DNA of 64,000 bases from Siphonodentalium dalli (taxonomy: Eukaryota; Mollusca; Scaphopoda; Gadilida; Siphonodentaliidae), in NCBI GenBank assembly GCA_032622095.1, contig CP136064.1, positions 145,837,797 through 145,901,796 of the forward strand, given 5' to 3'. The position numbers and the translations under genes were made by a program. This document shows, piece by piece, positions 12,774 through 24,906 of the stretch. The notes beneath the pieces were generated by a model, which did not search any database, had not been told where the DNA came from, and saw nothing but the letters and a program-made list of their open reading frames with translations. Position 1 is the first letter of the stretch; the number at the start of each line of letters is the position of its first letter.

Positions 12774-15714
12774 AAAAATGACAATTTATATGAAATCACG
12801 AAGAATATGTCGGGACTCTGGCTCACCTCATGCTCATGAAATCCGGCTGCGTGCGGGTAAATTGTAATTATGACTGATATGGTGACCACAATGACATACC
12901 TATCACGTTCGTGTGGAGTGTCCTGGAGCCCTAAATCGGGCCAAAATAGCGATAATGTTCGGTTTGTACAAATAAGTATTAAAGTCCGTGATGACCTACT
13001 TTTCCTAAATTTCAAATGCGTGGGGTGGTTTTCCATTACCAGCGGTCACACTCCATACACATATGCATCAACTAATATGGAGCGACATCTATATAGAGTG
13101 TCCTGGCACCTCGAAATTAGGTAAAAATGACAATTTATATGAAATCACGACGAATATGCCGGGACTCGTGCTGACCTCATGCTCGAGATATCCGGTTGCG
13201 CAGGGGTTAAATTGTAATTAGGACTGATGTGGTGACCACAAAGACATACCTATCATGTTAATGGGTCATGCATGTGTACTGTCCTGATGGCCTAAATCGG
13301 GCCATAATAGCGATAATGTTCGGTTTGTAAATACAAGTATTGAAGTCCGTGATGACCTACTTTTCACAAATTTCAACTGCGTGTGGTGGGTTTTCATTAC
13401 CAGCGTCTGTCTACACATATGCATTAACTAATGTCGAGGGACATCTCTATAGAGTGTCCTGGCACCTCGAAATTAGGTAAAAATGACAATTTATATGAAA
13501 TCACGACGAATATGTCGGGACTCGTGCTGACCTCGTGGTCCAGAAATCCGGCTGCGTGGGGTTAAATTGTAATTAGGACTGATGTGGTGACCACAATGAC
13601 ATAAATAGGATGTTCATATGCTGTGCGTGTGGAGTGTCCTGGATCCCTGGGCCATAATAGTAATAATGTTCGGTTTGTACATAGAAGTATTAATGTCCGT
13701 GATGACCTACTTTTCCTAAATTTCAAATGCGTGGGGTGGTTTTCCATTACCAGCGATCACACTCCATACACATATGCATCAACTAATATGGAGCGACATG
13801 TCTATAGAGTGTCCTGGCACCTCGAAATCAGGTAAATATGACAATTTATATGAAATCACGACGAATATGTGTGGGGTTAAATTGTAATTAGGACTGATAT
13901 GGTGACCACAATGACATACCTATCACGTTCGTGGGTGATGCGTGTGGGGTGTACTGGAGCCCTAAATCGGGCCATAATATCGATAATGTTCGATTTGTAC
14001 ATAGAAGTATTAAAGTCCGTGATGACCTACTTTTCCTAAATTTCAAATGCATGGGGTGGTTTTCCATTACCAGCGGTCACATTCTTTATATATATGCATC
14101 AACTAATGTGATGAGACATCTCTATAGAGTGTCCTGGCACCTCGAAATCAGGTAAAAATGACAAGTTATATGAAATCACGACAAATATGTCGGGACTCGG
14201 GCTCACCTCATGCTCAAGAAATCCGGCTGCGTGCGGGTATATTGTAATTAGGACTGATATGGTGATCACAATGACATACCTATCACGTTCGTGTGGAGTG
14301 TCCTGGAGCCCTAAATCGGGCCATAATAGCGATAATGTTCGGTTTGTACCTATAAGTATTAAAGTCCGTGATGACCTACTTTTCCTAAATTTCAAATGCG
14401 TGGGGTGGTTTTCCATTACCAGCGGTCACACTCCATACACATATGCATCAACTAATATGGAGCGACATCTATATAGAGTGTCCTGGCACCTCGAAATCAG
14501 GTAAATATGACAATTTATATGAAATCACGACGAATATGTGGTCAAGAAATCCGGCTGCGTGGGGTAAAATTGTAATTAGGACTGATATGGTGACCACAGT
14601 GACATACCTATCACGTTCGTGGATTATGCGTGTGGAGTGTCCTGGAGCCCTAAATCGGGCCATAATATCGATAATGTTCGGTTTGTACATAGCTGTACGG
14701 GGTTTGTACGGCTGCATGGGGTTAAACTGTAATTAGGACTGATATGGTGACCACAATGACATACATATCACGTTCGTGGGTAATGCGTGTGGAGTGTCCT
14801 GGGGCCCTAAATCGGGCCATAATAGCGATAATGTTCGGGTTGTACACAGAAGTATTAAAGTCCGTGATGACCTACTTTTCACAAATTTCAACTGCGTGTG
14901 GTGGTTTTCCATTACCAGCGTTCACACTGTCTACACATATGCATTAACTAATGTCGAGGGACATCTCTATAGAGTGTCCTGGCACCTCGAAATTAGGTAA
15001 AAATGACAATTTATATGAAATCACGACGAATATGTCGGGACTCGTGCTGACCTCGTGGTCCAGAAATCCGGCTGCGTGGGGTTAAATTGTAATTAGGACT
15101 GATGTGGTGACCACAATGACATAAATAGGATGTTCATATGTTGTGCGTGTGGAGTGTCCTGGATCCCTGGTCCATAATAGTAATAATGTTCGGTTTGTAC
15201 ATAGAAGTATTAAAGTCCGTTATGACCTACTTTTCACAAATTTCAAATGCGTGAGGTGGTTTTCCATTACCAGCGGTCACACTCCATACACATATGCATC
15301 AACTAATATGGAGCGACATGTCTATAGAGTGTCCTGGCACCTCGAAATCAGGTAAATATGACAATTTATATGAAATCACGACGAATATGTCGGGACTTGT
15401 GCTGACCTCGTGGTCAAGAAATCCGGCTGCGTGGGGTTAAATTGTAATTAGGACTGATATGGTGACCACAATGACATACCTATCACGTTCGTGGCTTATG
15501 CGTGTGGGGTATCCTGGAGCCCTAAATCGGGCCATAATATCGATAATGTTCGGTTTGTACATAGCAATATTAAAGTCCGTGATGACCTACTTTTCCTAAA
15601 TTTCAAATGCGTGGGTGGTTTTCCAATACCAGCGGTCACATTCTTTATATATATGCATCAACTAATGTGATGAGACATCTCTATAGAGTGTCCTGGCACC
15701 TCGAAATTAGGTAA
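12774..15714 (+). repeat. Satellite A array, plus orientation
   Basis: Satellite A resumes at 'aaaaatgacaatttatatg' after B1 and continues to 'aattaggtaa', where B2 begins. An abnormal junction lies near 14695, and a hybrid monomer at about 14776-15000 when compared with copy 2. Confidence 0.95.
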
Positions 15715-18700
15715 TGAAAGTGTCAATGACACTGTAGCTCAACTTAGGTAGGGGAATAATTTAATGGTTTACAGTAAATGGAGAAATAGGAAAGATGCTG
15801 ATTGAAATGTCTTACCTGTGCCAAATGATTTAGTCATGCAAATAGTAAAATCCAAGATGGCTGCTGGTGGCCATGTTTTTTGGCCGAATGACCCCAAAAC
15901 AACTCGTTCCCATCTACATGTCATTGTTAACATCCGTGACAAATTTCATGTAATTCCGACCAAAGATACGACCTGTAGCCCGCGGGAAAGGATTTAGTCA
16001 TGCAAATAGTAAATTCCAAGATGGAGGCTGGCGACCATGTTTTTTAGCTGAACGACCCCAAAATCACTCGTTCCCATTCACATGTCAATATTAACATCCA
16101 TGACAAATTTCATGATGATTAGACTAACAGTTCAACCTGTAGCCCTAGCCAATGGATTTAATTTTGAAATTCAAGATGGCCACCAGCAGCCATGTTTTTT
16201 GGCCGAATGACCCCAAAATTACTCGTTCCCATCTACATGTCAATGTCAACATTCATGACAAATTGCATAAAGATCAGACAAAAGGTACGACCTGTAGCCC
16301 GTGCTAAACGATTTAGTCATGCAGAGAGTAAAATTGAAGATGGCTGCTGGCGGCCATGTTTTTTGGCCGAATGAACCCAAAATGACTCGTTCCCATCTAC
16401 ATGTCATTGTTAACATCCGTGACAAATTTCATGAAGATCTGACAAAAGCTAAAGATCGAACACATATGCACACTGGTGTTGCAAAAATACCACATATATG
16501 TTTAAAACATCGAATATCCAGTGCCTGTATAAAAGTCAATGTCATGACAAAAACTTTTATACAGGCACTGGATGTTCGATGTTTTAAACATATATGTGGT
16601 ATTTTACAATACCAATGTGCTACTAGTACCTTTTACAACACAAATGTGCATTTTACAACACCATGTAGTGTGCATTTGTGTTCGATCTTTAGCTTAGGTA
16701 GGGGAATAATTTAATGGTTTACAGTAAATGGAGAAATAGGAAAGATGCTGATTGAAATGTCTTACCTACGCGAAAGGATTTAGTCATGCAAATAGTATGA
16801 AAGTGTCAATGACACTGTAGCTCAACTTGGGTAGGGGAATAATTTAATGGTTGAAATGGAGGAATAGGAAAGGTGCTAATTGAAATGTCTAACGTGCGCC
16901 AAAGGATTTAGTGATGCAAAGAGTAAAATACAAGATGGCTGCTGGCGGCCATGTTTTTTGGCCAATTGACACCAAAAGGACACGTTCACATCTACGTGTG
17001 ACTGTCATTGTTAACATCCATGACAAATTTTATGAAGATCTGACCAAAGCTACGACCTACAAACTTCATGATGAACAGTACGACCTGTAGACCGCGCCAA
17101 TGGATTGAATTTTGAAATCCAAAATGGCCCGCGCGAAAGGATTTAGTCATGCAAAGAGTAAAATCCAAGATGGCTGCTGGCGGCCATATTTTTGGACAGA
17201 ATGACCCCAAAACGACTCGTTCCCATCTACATGTCATTGTTATCATCCATGACAAATTTCATGACCATCTGACCAAAGCTACGACCTGTAGCCCGCACCA
17301 AAGGATTTAGTCATGCAAAGAGTAAAATCCAAGATAGCTGCTGGCGGCCATGTTTTTTGGACGAACGACCCCAAAATCACTCGTTCCCATCTACATGTCA
17401 TTATTAACATACATGACAAATTTCATGATGATCAGACGAATAGTACGACCTGTAGCCCGCGCCAATGGATTGAATCTTGAAATCCAAGATGGCTGCCAGC
17501 GGGCATGTTTTTTGGCCGAATGACCCCAAAATGATTCATTCCCATCTACATGTCAATGTCAACATTCCTGACAAATTTCATAAAGATTAGACCAATGTAC
17601 CTGTAGCCCGCGCAAAAGGATTTAGTCATGCAAAGAGTAAAATCCAAGATGGCTGCTGGCGGCCATGTTTTTTGGCCGAACGACTCCAAAATCACTCGTT
17701 CCCATCTACATGTCAGTTTTAACATCCTTGACAAATTTCATAAACTTCCGACCAACGCAACGACCTGTAGCCCGCGCCAAAGGATTTAGTCATGCAAAGA
17801 GTAAAATCCAAGATGGCTGCTGGCAGCCATGTTTTTTAGCCGAACGACCCCAAAATCACTCGTTCCCGTCTACATGTCATTATTAACATCCATAACAAAT
17901 TTCATGATGATCAGACAAACAGTACGACCTGTAGCCCGCGCCAATGGATTGAAACTTGAAATCCAAGATGGCTGCCAGCCGCCATGTTTTTTAGCCGAAT
18001 GATCCCAAAATGACTCATTCCCATCTACATGTCAATGTCAACATTCCTGACAAATTTCATAAAGATTAGACCAAGGTACGACCTGTAGACCGCGCCAATG
18101 GATTTAATTTTGAAATCCAAAATGGCCCGCGCGAAAGGATTTAGTCATGCAAAGAGTAAAATCCAAGATGGCTGCTGTCGGCCATATTTTTGGACAGAAT
18201 GACCCCAAAACGACTCGTTCCCATCTACATGTCATTGTTATCATCCATGACAAATTTCATGACCATCTGACCAATGCTACGACCTGTAGCCCGCACCAAA
18301 GGATTTAGTCATGCAAAGAGTAAAATCCAAGATAGCTGCTGGCGGCCATGTTTTTTGGACGAACGACCCCAAAATCACTCGTTCCCATCTACATGTCATT
18401 ATTAACATACATGACAAATTTCATGATGATCAGACGAACAGTACGACCTGTAGCCCGCGCCAATGGATTGAAACTTGAAATCCAAGATGGCTGCCAGCCG
18501 CCATGTTTTTTGGCCGAATGATCCCAAAATGACTCATTCCCATCTACATGTCAATGTCAACATTCCTGACAAATTTCATAAAGATTAGCCAAGGTACGAC
18601 CTGTAGGCCGCGCCAAAGGATTTAGTCATGCAAAGAGTAAAATCGAAGATGGCTGCTGGCGGCCATGTTTTTTGGCCGAACGACCCCAAAATCACTCGTT

Positions 18701-19014
18701 CCCATCTACATATCATTATTAACATCCATGAAAAATTTCATGATGATCAGACGAACAGTACGACCTGTAGCCCGCACAATTGATTGAATCTTGAAATCCA
18801 AGATGGCTGCCAGCGGCCATGTTTTTTGGCCGAATGACCCCAAAATGATTCGTTCCCATCTACATGTCAATGTCAACATTCTTGACAAATTTCATAAAAA
18901 TCAGACCAAAGGTACGACCTGTAGCCCGCGCCAAACGAAATTGTTGACGGACACACGCACACACGGACGACAAACCATGGCAATAGCTCATACTTACAAA
19001 AGTAAGTTGAGCTA
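15715..19014 (+). mobile_element. Repeat B element, copy B2 (both ends present)
   Basis: This is a 3300-bp block inserted in satellite A. The 5' end is 'tgaaagtgtcaatgacac' then 'tagctcaactta'. The core has alternating 164/152-bp units. The 3' tail reads 'acacacggacgacaaacc', 'catggcaatagctcatac', a hairpin, then 'gtaagttgagct'. 'tagctcaactta' near the 5' end is the reverse complement of the 3' terminus, giving asymmetric inverted ends. Satellite A before ('attaggtaa') and after ('aaaaatgac') rejoin in the correct phase with at most a 2-bp A duplication. No transposase or Rep/helicase frame is seen, so it is non-autonomous. Confidence 0.82.
16442..16692. repeat. Palindrome core with deleted right flank
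   Basis: This is the same palindrome centre as in B1. The right arm stops at 'gatctttagctt' and jumps directly to 'aggtaggggaata', which belongs to a B 5' end. The shared 'agctt' at the join points to a microhomology deletion relative to B1. Confidence 0.8.
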
Positions 19015-19545
19015 AAAATGACAATTTATATGAAATCACGACGAATATGTCGGGACTCGGGCTCACCTCATGCTCATGAAATCCGGCTGCGTGCGGGTAA
19101 ATTGTAATTATGACTGATATGGTGATCACAATGACATACCTATCACGTTCGTGTGGAGTGTCCTGGAGCCCTAAATCGGGCCAAAATAGTAATAATGTTC
19201 GGTTTGTACATATAAGTATTCAAGTCCGTGATGACCTACTTTTGCCAAATTTCAACTGCGTGGGGTGTTTTCCAATACCAGCGGTCACACTGTCTACACA
19301 TATGCATAAACTAATGTGGAGGGACATCTCTATAGAGTGTCCTGGCACCTCGCAATTAGGTAAAAATGACAATTTATATGAAATCACGATGAATATGTCG
19401 GGACTCGTGCTGACCTCGTGCTCTAGTAATACGGCTGCATGGGGTTAAACTGTAATTATGACTGATATGGTGACCACAATGACATATCTATCACGTTCGT
19501 GGGTAATGCGTGTGGAGTGTCCTGGGCCCTAAATCGGGCCATAAT
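19015..19545 (+). repeat. Satellite A, plus orientation, between B2 and the hAT-like element
   Basis: About 1.5 monomers, ending in 'gccataat' (19538-19545), the target-site copy for the hAT-like insertion. Confidence 0.93.
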
Positions 19546-19867
19546 CAGGGGCGGCGGAGCCGGGGGGGGGGGGCACAGAGGCGTTATTTCGCTAAAATCC
19601 GTTTCAGATTCTGGATCCAGATTACAGATTGGTCCCCGTACGACTTGGTTCGGCAAAAGAACAGACCACAAATTTGCAGAATCAGTAAACGAACAGACCG
19701 TAATCCTAATTTCGTGGTAATCCGATTTGGATTCGGATTCCGATTACGGACTCAAATGTTCGTAATGTAAACAAACCGAGATTCCGCCACCTCAGAGTTT
19801 AAAAACACAATAAAACATAAGAATCCGTCTCTTGTGTACAAATTATTGCAGAATATAAACGATCTAT
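19546..19867 (+). mobile_element. hAT-like element 1, left-end fragment cut by gap
   Basis: It begins 'caggggcggcggagcc' followed by a G-run of 12. It matches 40911-41229, where the G-run is 9. The sequence ends at the N gap, so the rest of the element is not represented here. Confidence 0.88.
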
Positions 19868-19967
19868 NNNNNNNNNNNNNNNNNNNNNNNNNNNNNNNNN
19901 NNNNNNNNNNNNNNNNNNNNNNNNNNNNNNNNNNNNNNNNNNNNNNNNNNNNNNNNNNNNNNNNNNN
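19868..19967. other. Assembly gap (100 N)
   Basis: Exactly 100 N. This is a conventional placeholder for a gap of unknown size, so the true distance, and even the adjacency of the flanks, is not established. Confidence 0.99.
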
Positions 19968-22900
19968 GACTTTAATACTTCTATGTACGAACCGTACATT
20001 ATCACTATAATGGCCCGATTTTATGGCTCCAGGACACTCCACACGCATGACCCACGAACATGATAGGTATGTCATTGCGGTCAACACATCAGCCCTAATT
20101 ACAATTTAACCCCACACAGTCGGATTTCTAGAGCACGAAGTCAGCACGAGTCCCGACATATTCGTCGTCATTTCATTTAAATTGTCATTATGACCTAATT
20201 TCGAGGTGCCAGAACACTCTACAGAGATATCACACCACACTAGTTGGTGCATATATGTAGACAGTGTGACCGCTGGTAGTAGAAACCCACCCCACGCAGT
20301 TGAAATTTGGGAAAAGTAGGTCATCACAGACTTCAATACTTCTATGTACAAACCGAACATTATCGCTATAATGGCCCGATGTTATGGCTCCAGGACACTC
20401 TACACGCATAACCCACGAACATGATAGGTATGCCATTGTGGTCAACACATCAGTCTTAATTACAATTTAACCACAAGCTGCCGGATTTCTAGAGCACGAG
20501 GTCAGCACGGGTCCCGACATATTCGTCGTGATTTCATATAAATTGTCATTTTTTACCTAATATTGAGGTGCCAGGACACTCTACAGAGATATCCCTCCAC
20601 ATTAGTTGATGCATATGTGTAGACAGTGTGACCGCTTATAGTGGAAAACCACACCACGCAGTTGAAATTTGGGAAAAGTAGGTCATCACGGACTTCAATA
20701 CATCTATGTACAAATCGAACATTATCGCTATTATGGCCCGATGTTAAGGCCTCAGGGACACTTCACACGCATAACCCACGAACATGATAGGTATGTCATT
20801 GTGGTCAATACATCAGCCCTAATTACAATTTAACCCCACGCAGCCGGATTTCTAGAGCACCAGGTCAGCACGGGTCCCGACATATTCGTCGTCATTTCAT
20901 ATAAATTGTAATTTTTACCTAAGTTCGAGGTTCCAGGACACTCTACATAGACATCCCTCCACATTAGTAGATGCATATTTATATGTAGACAGTGTGACTA
21001 CTGGTAGGGTAGTGGAAAACCAACCCACGCAGTTGAAATTTGGGAAAGTAGGTCACCACATACTTCAATACATCTATGTACAAACCGAACATTATCGCTA
21101 TAATGGCCCGATTTTATGGCTCCAGGACACTCCACACGCATAACACGCGAACATGATAGGTATATCTTTGTGGTCAACACATCAGCCCTAATTACAATTT
21201 AACCCAAGCAGCCGGATTTCTAGAGCACGAGGTCAGCACGGGTCCCGACATATTCGTCGTGATTTCATATAACTTGTCAATTTTTACCTAATATTGAGGT
21301 GCCAGGACACTCTACAGAGATATCCCTCACATTAGTTGATGCATATGTGTAGACAGTGTGACAGCTGGTAGTGGAAAACCACCACACGCAGTTGACAATT
21401 TGGGAAAAGTAGGTCATCACGGATTTCAATACATCTATGTACAAACCGAACATTATCGCTATTATGGCCCGATGTTAGGGCTCCAGGACACTCCACACGC
21501 ATTACCCACGAACATGATAGGTATGTCATTGTGGTCAACACATCAGCCCTAATTACAATTTAAACCCACGCAGCCGGATATCTAGAGCATGAGGTCAGCA
21601 CGAGTCCCGACATATTCGTCGTGATTTTATATAAATTATAATTTCTACCTAATTTCGAGGTGCCAGGGACATGTCCCTTCACATTAGTTGATGTATATTT
21701 GTAGACAGTGTGGCCGCTGGTAATGGAAAACCAGCCCACACTTTTGAAATTTGGGAAAAGTAAGTCATCACGGACTTTTAATACTTATATGTACAAACCG
21801 AACGTTATCGCTGTTATGGCTCGATTTAGGGCTCCAGGACACTCCACACGCATAACCCACAAACATGGGAAGTATGTCATTGTGGTCATCACATCAGACC
21901 TAATTACAATATAACCCCAACTCAGCCTGATTTCTTCAGGTCCGAGGTCATCACGAGTCCCGACATATTAGTCGTGATTTCATATAAATTGTCAGTGTTA
22001 CCTAATTTCGAGGTGTCGTGACACTCTATATAGATGTCCTTCCACTTTAGTTGAAGGATAATTGTGGACAGGGTGACCGCTGGTAATGGAAAACCACCCA
22101 CGCAGTTGAAATTTGGCAACATTTGGTCATCCCGGACTTCAATACCTCTATGCACAAACGTAACATTATCGCTATTATGTCCCGACCTTAGGGCTCCGGG
22201 ACGCTCCACACACATAACCCAGAAACATGTCATTGTGGTCACCACATCAGTACTAATTACAATATAAACCCCACGCAGCCGGATTTCTTCAGCTCGATGT
22301 CAGCCCGAGTCCCGACATATTAGTCGTGATTTCATATAAATTGTCAATTTTACCTAATTTCTCGGTGCCAGGACACTTTATGGAGATGTCCCTCCTCATT
22401 AGTTGAAGGATATTTGTAAACAGGGTGACCGCTGGTAATGGGAAACCACCCAAGCAGTTGAAATTTGGCAAAAAGTAGGTCATCACGCACTTCAATACCT
22501 CTATTTACAAACAGAAACATTATCGCTATTATGTCCCGATTGTAGGACTCCATGACACTCCACACGCATAATGGTGAGTATGTCATCAGTCATAATTACA
22601 GTATAACCCCACGCAGCCGGATTTCTCAAGCTTGAGGTCAGCACGAGTCCCGACATATTCGTCATATTTTCATATAAATTGTCAATTTTACCTAATTTCG
22701 AGGTGCCATGATTACAATTACAATTTAAACCCACGCAGTCGGATTTCTTGAGCACGAGGTCAGCAAGTGTTCCGACATATTCGTCGTGATTTCATATAAA
22801 TTGTCATTTTTACCTAATTTCGAGGGTGCCAGGACACTCTATAGAGATGTAGGGCCGCATTAGTTGATGCATATGTGTAGAGAGTGTGACCGCTGATAAT

Positions 22901-23576
22901 GGAAAACCACCCCACGCATTTGAAATTTGGGAAAAGTAGGTCATCGCGGATATCAATACTTCTATGTACAAACATAACATTATCGCTATTATGGCCCGAT
23001 TTAGGGACCCATGACACTCCACACGCATAACCCACACACATGGTAAATATGTCATTGTGGTCACCACATCAGTTCTAATTACAATATGGCCCCACGTAGC
23101 CGGATTTCTTTCACCTCGAGGTCAGCACGAGTCCCGACATATTCATCGTTGATTTCATATAAATTGTCAGTTTTACCCTTATTTCGAGGTGCCGGGACAC
23201 TCTATAGAGATGTCCCTCCACATTAGTTGAAGGATATTTGTAATGGAAAACCACCGCACGCAGTTGAAATTTGGCTATAGTAGGTCATCACGGACTTCAA
23301 TACCTCTATGAACAAACCGAACATTATCGCTATTATGTCCCGATTTTACGGCTCCGTGACACTCAACACGCATAACCCACAAACATGATAAGTATGTCAT
23401 TGTGATCACCACAGCAGTCCTAATTACAATATAACCCACGCAGCCGGATTTCTGCAGTTCGAGGTCAGCATGAGTCCCGACATATTCGTCGTGATTTCAT
23501 ATAAAATTGTCAGTTTTACCTAATTTCGAGGTGCCAGGACACTCTATAGAGATGTCCCTCCACATTAGTTGAAGGA
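19968..23576 (-). repeat. Satellite A array, minus orientation (copy 2)
   Basis: Equivalent of 1650-5012. It has about 235 bp near 20470-20710 that copy 1 lacks. It also has a scatter of extra single bases in short homopolymers (for example near 22830, 23110 and 23175). Confidence 0.94.
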
Positions 23577-24906
23577 TGGTCTACTATGCATGTGCCATGT
23601 AAACAATATACATGTACTTCCCAATATACAAGAGAAATGGGAAGCCTTTAAGTTCTTCGCGCCACTCAAACCAATCGACACATGTTATTATACTTCCATG
23701 GTTTGAATAAATTTGTCCCTGCCGTAAATCGGTAACGGTTGGAACGAAAAAACTTATAAATATTTTGGCTAATGAAGGAGGATGGTTATACCAAGCCCGT
23801 GGAGGCGGCGAAACCATGGCGGGATGGTGAGACAAGGCCGAGGGTGGTAAGACCAGGCCAACCGGTGGAGGATGTAAACGTCAGATTTAGCACCAAAAAA
23901 AAAAACAAGTCCAGCGGTGTTATATTTTTAATGCATACTTCGAATGGGAAGAATGATTGTCACCGGATTGTACCATTTATAAGTTTTTCGTCCCAACCGT
24001 TACCGATCTACGACAGGGACAAAAATACCTACTGTTAGCGCCAAATCCAACGGGCTAATTGATGAGCAATGATAATTCAGGAACAGGTACGCCGGTATCC
24101 TGTAGGTACGCTCCCAAAGTTTGACAGCCCTAGAGTAAAGGAAACCTGCCCAACAGCTCGCTCGCTTCGGTGGGATCAGACTTTTTACAAAACCCAGCGA
24201 AAATCAAAGGGGGGTGGGGTGAATTGTCTAAAAATTTAAGTCGAGATAACATTTGTGTGACAAGTGGATGTGATAGATAGTATCCAAGCACAACTTATTG
24301 GTGTCTCCTTAATTCGCGCTAAAGCCGAAGGTTTGCTCATAGCGATGTTTTATAATGTAAATAAGTATAGTTAAGTGCTGTATCACTAACATATTTTCCC
24401 CGCCAAATCAAAACAAGCTAATCAATGAGCAAGGTAATGCATAACATCGATATACTATAGGAAAAATCACCCAAAGTTTGACCGCTCTACTTAAAAGGCA
24501 ACATGTCCAACGGCGAGCTCGCGGATTAATTGATGCATATGTGTGGTTTCAAATTGGAAAATTCCACTGAGACCAAAATTGTAAAAAATAGTCCAAAAAA
24601 GCAAACATGGAGATACAAATTTGATGACGAGTGGATGTGATAGGGGGTATCACCGAGCAACTTTTGAGTGATCTCCTAAGTTTTAGAGCAAACTGTTTAC
24701 TCGTGGCGACGCTATAAAGTGAAATACAAGGTCTACACAGACTACCGTCGATATATGGCGAAATTCGCCCATTTCCGGCCAAATCCAAACAGGCTAATGA
24801 AGGAGCGAGTAAAATACGCGAGCACGTACCACGGTACACTATTGATACTATCCCGAAGTGTGACTGTCGCGGTATAAAAGCAATCCGCCTAACGGAGAGC
24901 GGGCTG
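23577..24906. repeat. Spacer with foldback element and satellite C (copy 2)
   Basis: Nearly identical to 5013-6340. The foldback arms are at about 23711-23761 and 23975-24026. The satellite C monomers follow to 24906. No gene is seen. Confidence 0.85.

Larger units (their letters stand above)
1650..19867 (+). other. Large duplicated segment, copy 1
   Basis: This 18.2-kb stretch matches 19968-41229 in the same order and orientation. It ends at the scaffold gap, and its last bases match 41223-41229. Relative to copy 2 it lacks about 235 bp near 2155, 1758 bp of satellite A, 203 bp and 362 bp near 14.7-15.0 kb, and 481 bp of repeat B near 18.45 kb. Away from these blocks the copies differ only by sparse substitutions and single-base indels. 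The duplicate starts at the first base after the gap, so an assembly origin is likely. Confidence 0.93.

Noticed and set aside
9469-19014. Repeat B as a shared-period partner of satellite A (half-length unit)
   Set aside because: Measured spacings of 'tgtagcccg' are about 151-164 bp, not 180, so B does not share satellite A's half-period.
19604-19770. Possible exon after the hAT left end ('ttcagattctggatccag')
   Set aside because: The sequence is subterminal transposon DNA, also present at 40965-41132, and frames are short.
23584-23835. 83-codon frame conserved between 5020-5271 and 23584-23835
   Set aside because: Conservation reflects only the recent large duplication. It spans a foldback arm and shows no domain.
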